Source of the DNA: Salvator merianae
Lineage: Eukaryota; Chordata; Lepidosauria; Squamata; Teiidae
Direction of reading: 5' to 3'
Assembly: GCA_003586115.2 (NCBI GenBank)
Contig: QVOM02000112.1
Coordinates: 106,418,701 to 106,482,700 of the forward strand
DNA length: 64,000 nucleotides
The first letter of the stretch is position 1. Every line of letters begins with the position of its first letter. Both the position numbers and the translations under genes were made by a program. Under the pieces are notes generated by a model, which ran no database searches, was not told where the DNA came from, and was given only the letters and a program-made list of their open reading frames with translations. Positions 44,579 through 54,722 of the stretch are shown piece after piece.

Positions 44579-45801
44579 TAGGGATGTGCACGAAATTTCG
44601 AAGCAACGAAATTTCGTACGAATTTCGTTGCTTCGCAACATTCGCATCGAATGCGAAGTGCCCTCCCTATCGCGAAAGCGAATAGCGAAAGTCACGGCGA
44701 TTTTCGTCAATTTTCGTGACCTTCGCTACTCACCGCGAACGGCTATTTTTCGTCCTTTTTCGCTGCGAAAACTGCGAAGCAACGAAGCTCGGTAGCTTCG
44801 TAGCCTCAAGTCTCTGCCTCTAGAGGTGGAAATTGTAATGCATCACATTAGGGAAGACGGTATTTTTTTAACTCTTCGCCTGCCTCGCAGCGATCGCACC
44901 GCATGAGGATGAGAAACTCAGACGGCTTGGAGTTAATAAAACTTCTTTGATGGTGTTATATAGTTCTTCGTTTTGAAACAGAGGGCAAGACGTGGTGTCA
45001 TTTCACTGCTGCTCGGAAGTAGGGAGGGAGGGCAAGACGAGGCAACATTTCGCTGCTACTCGGAAGTAAGAAGGGAGGGCAAGACGAGGCGTCATTTCGC
45101 TGCTACTCGGAAGTAAGAAGGGAGGGCAAGACGAGGCGTCATTTCGCTGCTGCTCGGAAGTAGGGAGTTATTTCATCCTGCGGCTGCCGCCAGTCTTCTA
45201 AATTACGCGCTGAGCTGAAGGCAATTGCTTCGTGCGTCGCTGACTAAGCCTGCCCGCCTCGTAGGCGAGGTAATAATTTCTGTGCCCCAAACGATTGGCA
45301 CGGACGGCAGACAGCGACGAGTCGCGCTGAAAAGTTAAAGGGACAGAAGTTAGCGCGCGTGCGCGCACAGACATGAGCGTCGAAAAGGCATCGAAAATGA
45401 CAAAAAATCAAAGCGAAAAAATTCCTTCGCTTCCTTTCGCTTGCTTTCGAGCTGCAGTGAGGAACCCAAAACGTACCTTCGTTGCTTTGAATCCTGCTAC
45501 AAACCGGCCGCCGGTAAAAAGTAAGCTCCGTGCAATTTTTACTTTTAACGAAGCAACTCCTTAAATTAGCAACGTGGACGGTCAAATATAGAAGGGAGAG
45601 GGCAGGGGGATATGCGGCGTTTGTTTTTCGCTACTTATTTCATTGATTTTCCACTTCCGGTTTTCGAAAATTTACGAAAATTTTCGCTGCGAAAACGAAA
45701 ATCGCCATTTTCGCGACTTCCGTTTTCGTGCGAAAACGAAGCAACGAAGTTTCGATGCATTGTGAAACGAACAGAGAAAATTCATTTCGTGCACATCCCT
45801 A
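44579..45801. mobile_element. 1223-bp hAT-type element, TTCG-rich arms
   Basis: The first 18 bases, TAGGGATGTGCACGAAAT, are exactly inverted at the right end. CCCTGGAT flanks both sides (44571-44578, 45802-45809), a perfect 8-bp duplication. The outer arms (44595-44790; 45640-45790) consist of CGAAA/TTTCG/GCGAAGC words that pair with each other. The centre holds a 47-bp tandem repeat. The largest frame (113 residues, minus strand) has no transposase motif. Confidence 0.9.
44981..45168. repeat. 47-bp tandem repeat, four units
   Basis: GGCAAGACG recurs at 44984, 45031, 45078 and 45125, exactly 47 bp apart. Each unit holds GAGGGCAAGACG, CATTTCRCTGCT and CTCGGAAGTA. The repeat is confined to this element. 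Confidence 0.95.
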
Positions 45802-45809
45802 CCCTGGAT

Positions 45810-46727
45810 GCTTCTTGGACAGGATCTGTATGGTGCCATGAGAGAACTCAAAAGACACAGAGATTATACGTGCCTGCTGAGCTCACGTCCCACGATCAGA
45901 GCTGTTTCCCTTGCAAAGCTGGAAAAAGAACTCTGATGGCACTTTCCGCCATCTCCCTGCCCCACCACTGTCATGTGGCACTTTCTTCAACTGCTGTGCA
46001 CTGCTTTGCTGGAAATAGTTGACTTCTGGGCAATTTCCTGCATCTTTGAATACAGTCCTAGGCAGAAACATCAAAGTTGGGGAATGAAAGTTCCCTGGTT
46101 TTGATGATAATACTGGTTTATGCTTCCTGCTTCAATGGATGAAGCTCCATTGCCTACAAGTGACACATCTTGAATTAGTATAGCTATCTGAGCAATCCTC
46201 TTTCTTGGGAGCAAGCAACCCTGAGCATAATGGGGCTTCTTTCTGAATAAATATAGTTAGGATAGCACTGGCAGTCTGGCATTGGAGCAGCTTCTTAATA
46301 AAAAGGATTTACGGTTACAGATGAGCTGTTTGAGGATAGTTAGCAACTCAGGTGTGGTGGGTTGATTAAGAAGGAGTGCTGTGCTGATTGTGCAACACAT
46401 CTGATCACTCCATGCACAGTTTTGATGCAAAGCAGACTGGGATTATTCTGGGGGGAAGGGACACTGATAAAAATGTCATACCAATCAGCACGCCACTATT
46501 CCATTGCTTGCATTTTGCTGGTTATCCCTGGAGCTATTAGCAAACTTTTAAAGCATGCATTTGTATCCACACTCAGAATAGAATTGTTCAGGATCCTGCT
46601 CTAGTTCTTGTCATGGAAGATTAGTGATCACCAGTAAGAGCCAAAACTTATCTCCTCTTACAGAGACATTACCTGAAGTTATTGGGAACAAGAATATCTT
46701 AATATTCTTTAGCTGAAGCTAATAGGA
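45810..46727. other. Unclassified noncoding stretch
   Basis: No gene recognised. A 136-residue frame (45612-46022) begins inside the hAT-type element and runs out of it, so it is spurious. Confidence 0.4.
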
Positions 46728-46914
46728 GCTGCTAGAATGGATGCTGCTGAGATATTGCCTCCAGGTTAGAGAGGCAGGCAGGATGCCTCTAAAGGCCATT
46801 TGCAGGGAGTCGAGAGCAGGTGAAGGTTTTGCCTTCATCTTCTGTTTGAGAATGCCCAGAAGCAATTGGTGAGCCACTGTGTGAGACAGAATGCTTGACT
46901 AGATGGGTTGTGGC
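46728..46914 (+). mobile_element. CR1-family LINE 3' end, left part
   Basis: From AGCTGCTAGAATGGATGCTG to GACTAGATGGGTTGTGGC it matches the 3' untranslated segment of the other copies. It is interrupted after GTTGTGGC and resumes at 47582. Confidence 0.85.
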
Positions 46915-47221
46915 TAGGGGTGTGCCCGAAGCTTCGTGGCATTCGATTTTCGATCGAATTTCGTGATTCCGTGCCCTTCGCATCGAATGCGAAGGGCACC
47001 AGGAATCACGAATGCGAATTGCGAAGGTCCCTCAATTTTTCGAAGTATTTCGGGACCTTCGCAATTTGCCAAAGTCTCACCTCTCTAGGCTGTCAGCGCT
47101 GGCGCTGACAGCCTAGGGTGAATCAGCCAGCCAGCAGCGAGTGGAAGTGCAGAAAATTCAACTGAAGGGAGGGATTCCCTTCCCGATGATTTTCCTTCTC
47201 TTCCCCTCACTGACTCACCCC

Positions 47222-47257
47222 CCCTAGGCTGTCAGCGCGAGCGCTGACAGCCTAGGG
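47222..47257. repeat. Perfect 17-bp-arm hairpin at gap edge
   Basis: CCCTAGGCTGTCAGCGC (47222-47238), loop GA, then its exact reverse complement (47241-47257). The unknown bases begin at the next position. A similar hairpin with 14-bp arms and a 2-nt loop lies at 47086-47115. Confidence 0.95.
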
Positions 47258-47359
47258 NNNNNNNNNNNNNNNNNNNNNNNNNNNNNNNNNNNNNNNNNNN
47301 NNNNNNNNNNNNNNNNNNNNNNNNNNNNNNNNNNNNNNNNNNNNNNNNNNNNNNNNNNN
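47258..47359. other. Assembly gap (102 N)
   Basis: 102 unknown bases lie between a perfect hairpin and a run of nine G. The related copy at 53977 joins the equivalent sequences directly through a short C/G run. Confidence 0.98.
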
Positions 47360-47581
47360 GGGGGGGGGAATGAGAGAGAGGCGAGCGCCATCCGAAGCAG
47401 AGAAATTAAGGCAAAGGTTTTCCCTTCGCCTTGATTTATCTGCTTCCGTTCGCGGCGAAGATTTTCGCCGCGAAAACGAAGGGCTTCATTTTCGTGCGTA
47501 TTTTTTCGCACGAAAACGAAGCCTAGGAGCTTCGCAGTCCTGCGAAGCGAAAAGGGAAAAGTGCCTTCGTGCACATCCCTA

Positions 47582-47617
47582 GTTGTGGCCTGATCCGTCA
47601 GGGCTCTTCTTATGATC
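47582..47617 (+). mobile_element. CR1-family LINE 3' end, right part
   Basis: GTTGTGGCCTGATCCGTCAG and GGCTCTTCTTATGATCT complete the CR1 copy begun at 46728. Confidence 0.9.
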
Positions 47618-47644
47618 TGAACTTCCTAACCAAAAGTGTGGATT

Positions 47645-47835
47645 GAATGGAAGTGGACATAGCTCAGTGGTAGAGCAGCCACCTGAACAGCAGAGGCTCA
47701 CAGGTTTGATCCCCAGCTTATCTCTGGAATAAGGCAACAGCAAAGCACTTCCATATCTTTGCCAAGGAAATGGTATGGTTGTTGACTCAAGGGAGTCTTT
47801 ACTTGCATATTGAACAGCAGAAGATCCTGAAAATC
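47645..47835 (+). mobile_element. tRNA-derived SINE
   Basis: A tRNA-like head has an A box (TAGCTCAGTGG, 47660-47670) and a B box (GGTTTGATCCC, 47703-47713) at the normal spacing for RNA polymerase III. An unrelated body (CCAAGGAAATGGTATGGTTG, GGGAGTCTTTACTTGCAT) follows. There is no acceptor-stem pairing expected of a real tRNA gene. I do not know the family name. Confidence 0.75.
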
Positions 47836-48540
47836 TCAGCTAGGCCTATTTGATAAAATGTTATTCTTTGGTAATGAAAAACACTCACAGCAGTGTCCGG
47901 TGTGGACTACGTTATAGCTGTTTTCATGTGGCACTGCTGTGGTGACATAAATGTGGAACAAGGATGCAAGGTCCAGCAGACAACCCAGCATAAGCACTCA
48001 TTATAGTGCTTGTGGAGCACTTAGTCCCACTCTTCTGCCAGCATGCTGCCACTGCCACTTGTATGGACTGGCGCTGCTCTGCCTTCTTCAATGAGGAGAG
48101 GTTGCCCCTGTTTTTGCAAACACAGGAAGTGATCTACTGTTGGGGCCATTTCCTGTGTATGCTAAAACATCCCTGGTGGGAAACATCACCCTCATAGAGG
48201 TTTTTTTTTTGCTGCACTTCTATCATCATGAGGATCAAGGGACTTAAAAAAAAAAAAATCCTCTACAATAATCTCACCATTATGATGTTAGATGCCCAAA
48301 ATATTGCATTAAATATTAAGGTTGTTGGGCAGAACAGGCTTCCATCCTACTGCTTCTCATGTTGGTTCCTTTCATTTTCTGAGCAGGTTTACTCTGAAAA
48401 CAAGCAGTATGGCTTGATCTGCACTTGAAAAATGTGGGTGGCTTAGGGGAAGGTACCAAGATTGTCATTTGAAATGATATCTCCTTCTCTCAATTTTCAG
48501 GTGTGGAGGTGTCTATCAAAGCAGTGATTTGAAACACTTC
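47836..48540. other. Unclassified noncoding stretch
   Basis: Poly-T near 48201-48210 and poly-A near 48246-48258. No gene. Confidence 0.35.
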
Positions 48541-48869
48541 TGCTGGAGGCAGAAAATCAGGCCCTCCCAGAATGATGCCTCAGCCAGCAATCATGCCCAA
48601 TAATCGGGTAGTGCACTTGCCACAAAGCATCTGTTGGTGCCAAAAGTTGGATACGTGGTGGCAGAAGACATGTTACCAGGCACTTTGCTTGGTAAGTGAA
48701 GACACGGTCTGTGTTTGCTGGCCTGCAAATAAATACCCTTTCCACACTTACTTCCTGTGCTCTGTAATAGGGCAGGATGCCCTGCCACAGAGAAGAAAGC
48801 CACCCCATGCTGGGACAGCCCATCTCTCTCCAGCCCCTTCCCGCTGCCTCCAAAGACTCCTCAGAGGCA
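48541..48869. mobile_element. Possible MITE debris
   Basis: Palindromic words (CATGCCCAATAATCGGGTAGTG; GTGCCAAAAGTTGGATACG) resemble MITE interiors in this window. Opposed frames of 98 and 121 residues across it are mutual shadows. Confidence 0.3.
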
Positions 48870-49250
48870 GTGCAGAGGCTGCGAAGGTCAGGAATGAAAA
48901 TACTCAGCCTTCACAGTTTTGGGGAGGGCCCTTTTAGGCAGCATGCCACTTCTTGTCATGTTTCCTGGAGCACTGCTGAGAAGGCTCCCTTAGCGTATTC
49001 TGGCCTATGGAGGTATGTTGTCTGCATGTCCTTTGTAGTCTGGAATATGGAACCAAGCCCAGAGATCCACAGCAGAACCAGGAAATTTTGGTGCCATTTC
49101 CTGGTCTACCACTTCATCAAGTATAGATTTATCTCAGAATAAGGACCTGCTCTTCATACACTAGCATGGACTGTGGCAGGCCCCGCCACCCTTGTCACAC
49201 ACAATCTATATTGGACACATTATCCCGGAATAAGTATGGAAAGGGCCAAA
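48870..49250. mobile_element. Probable MITE of the GGCCTTTC group
   Basis: The right end CCGGAATAAGTATGGAAAGGGCC (in part, about 49226-49248) resembles the right end of 24862-24988, as do the inner words GAATAAGGACCTGC and CACTAGCATGGACTGTGG. GCGTATTCTGGCCTATGGAG / CTTTGTAGTCTGGAATATGG form an inverted pair. The left end is unclear. Confidence 0.45.
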
Positions 49251-50279
49251 GTCATCAAGAACCTGGCTCTTATTGAAGAAGGCATTTAGCTATCACTCTG
49301 TGATCTTCTCTGATTGCCAGGTCTGGATTGAAGGACCACCTGAGAATACAAGCCCAAAAAATATCCTAGGAAAGCAAAACACTTCTGTATTGTTGCCAAG
49401 CAAACTGCATGGATTTGTCCAAAGTCAGGCTCAACTTTCTGACACCTTTACTTTTCACCTTCTTGAGTCAATCTGTTGAACAGAAGTTGAAGTTGAATCT
49501 AGCACCTTTTTTGTGTGTTTTTATAGCCACAATAGCTAAACTAAGCTTGCATTGTCTGATCTTCAATTAAACTCACAGTGTATGTGTCCTTCCACATACA
49601 TCTTTTTAGTTTTCTAAACTTTGTTATGAGGGCTAAAATTCCTTCTTGAAGCTATTTACGCTGGCAGAACTTCAAAAGCATTACAAATACCTTACTTCAT
49701 GCCAGTCTCTGCAGCAGTGGTTTATAAGAATCTTTCTCATAAGATGCCTCATATCTTTCTGACCTTTTGATATAGATTTGCTTCAACACATTTTTTTCCC
49801 TCAGCACATACCTGGAATGACAGGCTGCATCTGTGGCTCAAAAACAGCTTTGAAATGGTAGGGTCCACATGCTAGTGCCTTAATTCACTTTAAAGGCCAG
49901 AGAATGCATTGAAAATGCACTTCCAGAATGCAGCGTTTGGCCTTTAATGTGGATAAGAGGAGGAATGGGAACACTAGTCACCTCTAAGTCCCTTTTGAGC
50001 TGTTTTTAAAAGGCATTTTTGCACTTGCCGATAGACCATTCCAGCATGGAGGAAAGTCCTCTTCAGGGCCCTTTCTTCCACGTACTAGAATGGAAGAGAG
50101 AGGCTCGTCCTCCTCCTCCTTCCTGAGCTGCTCTATCCACATTGGTGTGGAGCGAGGCCAGGTCCAGGCAGCAAAAATTACTTCATATACCGGGACATTG
50201 GTAGACCTGTTTTTACAGGTCTATTAGAATTCCAGGGGTAGCGAAACCAGCCCAGGGAGACATTGGAAGGGTGTATGGC
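49251..50279. other. Unclassified noncoding stretch
   Basis: No gene. GGTAGGGTCCACATGCTAGTG (in part) and CTGTTTTTAAAAGGCATTTTT at about 49858-50020 may be MITE remnants. Confidence 0.35.
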
Positions 50280-50575
50280 TCCCTGTTCTGGTTTAAAAAG
50301 GGGATCTATTTCAGGGATGCTCCAAATTGCGTCGCTGAAATGCATCCTCAGGGGGACCCAAGGTTAGGAATTTCAATTCCTCATGCTTGAAGAACTGAGA
50401 AGTGGCTCTGGAGATTGCGTGATCTCCAGAGCCAGTGTGGAGGCCAGACCAGGACAGCCTTCCAGATGCAGAAAGCTTGTCCCGTACTTTGGAGCCGCTC
50501 CTGCCACCAGAATGGCTGCAGGCTGGGCCAGTCATACTGGGCCGGATCACTAAGGTAAGTGTGGAAATAATCTTA
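50280..50575. mobile_element. Possible MITE of the GGCCTTTC group
   Basis: AATTGCGTCGCTGAAATGCA (50326-50345) parallels the hairpin core seen at 40420. CTCTGGAGATTGCGTGATCT continuing to CCAGAG (50405-50430) is a palindrome. The right terminus GGTAAGTGTGGAAATAA (50555-50571) is diverged. Confidence 0.4.
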
Positions 50576-50880
50576 ATGTGCACAAATACAACCACAGGAA
50601 ACTTTCGTGGGTTATTGGTGTTGTTGGGTACCACAGAGTTGTGACCATCTCCTGGTTGACTGCATGGGAACCTCCATGGACACCTCTATGCAGTTTTCTT
50701 GGCAGAGATCCTGACACGGTTTCTGGAGTGCATAATAGCCTTTCCTGGCAAACTTCACTGTACACGTGGAAATTAGGAAAGGGATAGATGGAAAGAAAGC
50801 CTGATGATCCCTAAAACCAAAGATTTCCATGTAGTTTCCAGGGCAAGGATAGAAAAGTGAAAAGTGAAAAGTTTGTTATA

Positions 50881-51012
50881 TGCCCTTTCTGGTCTGGATC
50901 TTACTCCAGATTATATTCTAGAACAGAGCCTGCCATAGTCTGCACCAGCATGTAGATGATAGGCTCCTATTCCAGAATATAATCTGGAATAAGGCTCAAT
51001 GCAGAAAGGGCC
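50881..51012. mobile_element. 132-bp MITE with ATA duplication
   Basis: The left end TGCCCTTTCTGGTCTGG and right end (read inward) GGCCCTTTCTGCATTGAG are inverted. The arms continue through CCAGATTATATTCTAGAA and its inverse. ATA occurs on both sides (50878-50880, 51013-51015). Close relative of 24862-24988. Confidence 0.75.
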
Positions 51013-51114
51013 ATACCTTCTTCCAAGAGATTTTGGAATAAAACCCATGATGTGGATGGAGCTGCTTAGTACGGCAATCCTGCTCTCATGATTAAAGATT
51101 AACCTGAAGTCTAA

Positions 51115-51495
51115 GGGTCTGTTTGCACTTTTCACTGGTGAACGTGCGACACTCATTAGTGAGTTGAGTCTGCACTTTGCAGAAGCCCTCGTGATCAGGA
51201 GTGGGCTACAGCCACTCCCAATTGCTACTTGCTGTGGAACACAAAACTGTGCTCCACAGCTGTACCGGGAGTAGCTGGACTATTCCTGGTACACTGCATT
51301 TGCACCTTCTTCCGGGTGCGAATGCTGCGCAGCCTGTCATGGTGCAGGCTGTCAGCATTCGCACTGAGAGTGCTGGTAGCCTGTTGCCAGGATGTTCCAG
51401 CCCTTGTAGTGCAAATACTTGACACACTGTGAAGTCTGTTCCACTGTGGAATGTTTGCTTGAGAACATTGCATGATGGATAGTGCAGAAAGTCCC
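51115..51495. mobile_element. 381-bp MITE with TAA duplication
   Basis: GGGTCTGTTTGCACTTT on the left is inverted on the right (read inward GGGACTTTCTGCACTAT). TAA flanks both ends (51112-51114, 51496-51498). Internal inverted words: GAATGCTGCGCAGCCTGTCA with CAGGCTGTCAGCATTC. Same family as 22455 and 62994. The several 67-82 residue frames inside are palindrome products. Confidence 0.85.
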
Positions 51496-51689
51496 TAACC
51501 CTGGAATAGAACTATTGTCAAACAAGTTTCCTCTTCCCCTTTCCTTCTATCCCATAAACAAAACAAGTAACTGAATCCGCAAATAAATGTTTTGATGGCC
51601 TTGAACCTATCAAAGAAAGAGGCCGCACCCTTCGCTCTTTCTTGCTTTGGTAATCAGCTGGAAGGAGATAGGAGAAAGGTATTAACTAC

Positions 51690-52280
51690 AATGTTGTGTA
51701 CCATAAATTCACATCTCGTTCCAACATATCTGGCCCTGTCAACATGTTGACTTTCTCAGCAATTTTGGCATCTCCAATCTTTCTTAGGAATGCTTTGGTT
51801 CATGTCCAGGTAGCGACTCACCATGCCCTGAAAAATTATCCCAGTTAAGCCAAAGCAGGCCTTGCTGCCCATAATTGTGCTGTTAAAGAACAGCAAGGAA
51901 CATTCGTAACCATAATCTACAGCTAGGTGGCATCTTGTAAAACAGTAATGATTCCATACTGGGCCTTTTAAATGTGTCTCGGAAGGCTAGTTCACTTTTG
52001 CCATGAACTTTCCCAAGCGATCAGTTGTGATTGAAAACATTATGTCACTTGTTATTAGCTGGCAATATGTTGTGTTTGCCAAGATGAATACATTGTGAAA
52101 TAGTTAACTGCATTGGCTGTTTCCTCTTATATTTAGACCTAATTTACCCGGGATTTGAGAGGCTTATGTTCAAATCATTTTACATATTGAATCCCCACTT
52201 ATATTGACATTTGTTCAACTGCCTGAAAGATTTTGACACCCAAATACATCTCAGCAGTCTATTTCAATAAGCTACTCTTG
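51690..52280. promoter_or_regulatory. Candidate conserved noncoding region
   Basis: About 590 bp without repeats or inverted ends and of even composition, with phrases such as AAATTATCCCAGTTAAGCCA and TATTAGCTGGCAATATGTTG that look like ancestral single-copy DNA. Function is inference only. Confidence 0.2.
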
Positions 52281-52518
52281 GTTCTAATTGGAGCTAGTTT
52301 CTCTTGAGTTTTTTCAGTTTACTTACCCATGAAACTGACTGGATAGTGAGATCAGTTTCTATTCCTTTGCAGAGATTTGCCTTATGTGTGCAATTTCCCT
52401 ACCAGAAAAGTCTTAACCTGTTGCATTATACCTTTCACATATTTCTAAAGACACAGGAACTTTGCTTTCCCACAGAGCCAGTCCTAAGCTATACGAGAAA
52501 TTCAGGTTATGAAGCAAT

Positions 52519-52645
52519 GGTTTATTTATTTATTTATAGCATTTATATGTTACTTTTCCTCCTAAGAACCCAAGACAGTGTGTACTATTCTCCTTCCTTC
52601 ATTTTATCTTCACAGTCTGGTGAGGTAGACCATGCTGTTTTTATA
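52519..52645. mobile_element. MIR/L2-like SINE remnant
   Basis: TTTATTTATTTATTTATAGC, then TCATTTTATCTTCACAGTCT and GGTGAGGTAGACC, the segment typical of MIR-like SINEs in amniotes. Confidence 0.55.
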
Positions 52646-53968
52646 TTTTAAGTATTTCTTTACATTTTTTTCATTAAAAAAAACACCATGGAGCAGTTTA
52701 CAATATAATCGTACAAAGTTAAAAACATTTAAAACAATGCCAATATTGGTTGCTGCCTCTCAAAGGGCATGTTCCAACACGGCATTTGATGAGTTTACAG
52801 TCTGTCCTCAGTTCCCATTGGCCTGATATGATTTTGCCTTTCGGTAGTTTTTCAGGACTAAATTGCTGAAGTCAGGACTATTTTGCATTTGGATTAAGGC
52901 CCGTTTCTCATCCCGTTTCAGATCATCAATCCATTTTACTTTGCAAAGTTAGAATATGCAAGTAGACTATTTGGGAGGGGGCGTGCTTTTTTGGGGCATA
53001 CAGAAGGAGGGCTCCCCATTTGCTGCTGTCCAATGACAGACTTTGTTGTGGATGTTGTACTCGGGAGGGTGAGAACATCACAACTGAGGTGGGAAGAAAG
53101 AATAGCACCTGGCATATATTGCCTGGTTTCTGCTGTGTTGTCCTCTTTCCCACCTTCAAACTGATTTTTGTTTTATTCTTTGAATTTTTTAACAAAAGAG
53201 AAGATGCAGTGGAAGTTATCATCTATTTACCTTGGGCAACACCCTGTTCTATAGTTGGCTGGGCACCACAGTCCATTCTCAAAATGCATACTTCCTCCTT
53301 TCTCTCCTATCTCTGCAAGAAGGACAGTGTATCACCATTTTCTTTCTCCTGTCCGTGCAAGAAGGAGGGCACTATGTTTCCTCCATTTTCCTTTGGCAAT
53401 GCACACGGGAAACAACACTAAAAGAGGACTTTTAAGAAATTTCCTTTTAAACCAGAATTTTATTTACTAGGTATAGTAGATAGTGATAATTAACATTATA
53501 GTTTATAATGTTAATATTTTAATTCAAAACATGGTGACTGCAGCTAGAATTGTTTTTGCACAAAAATGGTAGATGATTGGTTGATTAAAATGGTGGATTT
53601 TGCAGAGATGGTCTAATTGACTAACATATTGAGAAACAAGACTGTGGATAAGTTTGTTAAAAACTGTTAACTCTTTATTGACTTTCTACAAGAATTAGAC
53701 AATGAGCTTATTTCACAGGATTTGATGAATAAAGATGAAGGAAGACAGGTCAGAAGAAGGGAAATCAGGAGGAAATCAAGAAACAAGAAATCTGGAAGAA
53801 AATTTTGAAGAAGGGGGGAAGCCAAAAAGGTAATGAACAGAGGTTATCTATATGAACATACCCATTTGAGAATAAGATATGTTTTATGTATTTAAGAAGG
53901 AGGACATTACGCAAAATTGGCACTGTGCTTCAGTGGCTCTAGAGCAAACAGCACAGTACAGCTTTCTG
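52646..53968. other. Unclassified noncoding stretch
   Basis: No named repeat or gene. Imperfect duplication of GCAAGAAGGACAGTGTATCA and GCAAGAAGGAGGGCACTATG at about 53316-53375. A 133-residue frame (53020-53421) has no domain; an AT palindrome (AACATTATAGTTTATAATGTT) is at about 53492-53512. Confidence 0.35.
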
Positions 53969-53976
53969 CAAGAATG

Positions 53977-54722
53977 TTGGGGTGTGCACGAAGGCACTTT
54001 CGCCTCTTCACTTCGCAGTGCTGCGGAGCAAGGGAGCTTCGTTTTCGCACGAAAACGAGAGGTTCGAAAAGGGAGCCTTTCGTTTTCGCGGCGAAAATCT
54101 TCGCAGCGACCGACCGATTGGAAACGGAGACAAATCAAGGCGAAGGGAAGACCTTCGCCACGAAGGTCTTCCCTTCGCCTTGATTTGTCTCCGTTTCCGA
54201 TCTCTCTCTCATTCCCCCTAGCCTGTCAGTCGCGCGCGCACACTGACAGACTAGGGGGAATAAGAGAGAGCGCGATCGGAAAGAGAGAAATCAAGGCGAA
54301 GGGAAGACCTCCGCCTTGATTTCTCTCTTTCCGGTCGCGCAGCGCTCTCTCATTCCCCCCCCCCCCAGTCTGTCAGTGTGTGCGCTGACAGACTAGGGGG
54401 GGAATGAGAGACAGCGATCGGAAATGGAGAAAAATCAATGCCGAATTCGATCGCTAAAGTTAAGTCACAGAGGCAGTACTACTTTAGCGATCGGATTCAG
54501 CATTGATTTTCTGACATTTCCGATCGGTCTCCCTCTTTTAGGCTGCGTGAAGCTTCTACGCTCCGATGCAGGAGCTTCACGCGGCCAAAAAGAGGGAGCT
54601 CGCGGCAAATGGCGAAGGTCTCGAAGGTCGCCGGGACCTTCGCCATTCGCATTCGCGAGCCCCTTTTGTCTTCGCATCTTCGCGCGAAATTCGAAGTGCA
54701 CGAAGCTTCGTGCACATCCCTA
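53977..54722. mobile_element. hAT-type element made of stacked hairpins
   Basis: The left end TTGGGGTGTGCACGAAGG and right end (read inward) TAGGGATGTGCACGAAGC are inverted. Flanks AATGTTGG and AATGCTGA give only a weak duplication (6 of 8), assuming the first terminal bases are lost. From 54060 to 54600 the element is a chain of inverted repeats around TTCGCC, CAAATCAAGG and CTGTCAG words. Frames of up to 146 residues run through the palindromes and show no transposase. Confidence 0.85.
54121..54197. repeat. Perfect hairpin, 37-bp arms, 3-nt loop
   Basis: The left arm is 54121-54157, the loop CCA 54158-54160 and the right arm 54161-54197; I checked the arms base by base as exact reverse complements. 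Confidence 0.97.

Larger units (their letters stand above)
46915..47581. mobile_element. hAT-type element inserted in CR1
   Basis: The left end TAGGGGTGTGCCCGAAG and right end (read inward) TAGGGATGTGCACGAAG are inverted with two mismatches. GTTGTGGC is duplicated perfectly (46907-46914, 47582-47589), and removing the element with one octamer restores a continuous CR1. The interior has two hairpins (47086-47115; 47222-47257), a run of unknown bases and a TTCG-rich right arm. Closely related to 53977 in opposite orientation. Confidence 0.95.

Noticed and set aside
44981..45168. CRISPR-like array (regular repeats)
   Set aside because: The 47-bp units are head-to-tail with no variable spacers, lie inside a transposon, and the genome is eukaryotic.
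47224..47574. Minus-strand frame containing unknown residues
   Set aside because: It exists only because the assembly gap was translated through; the flanks are hairpin and TTCG-rich transposon DNA.
47651..47720. tRNA gene
   Set aside because: The A and B boxes are present, but the acceptor stem does not pair and the segment continues into a SINE body. Called a tRNA-derived SINE instead.
50881..51495. Two adjacent MITEs read as one element
   Set aside because: Each has its own inverted ends and its own 3-bp duplication (ATA and TAA), with about 100 bp of unrelated sequence between them.
53879..54319. 146-residue frame rich in Arg, Lys and Ser
   Set aside because: It crosses the left end of the hAT-type element and its perfect hairpin; the basic composition comes from CGAAG/TTCGC words.
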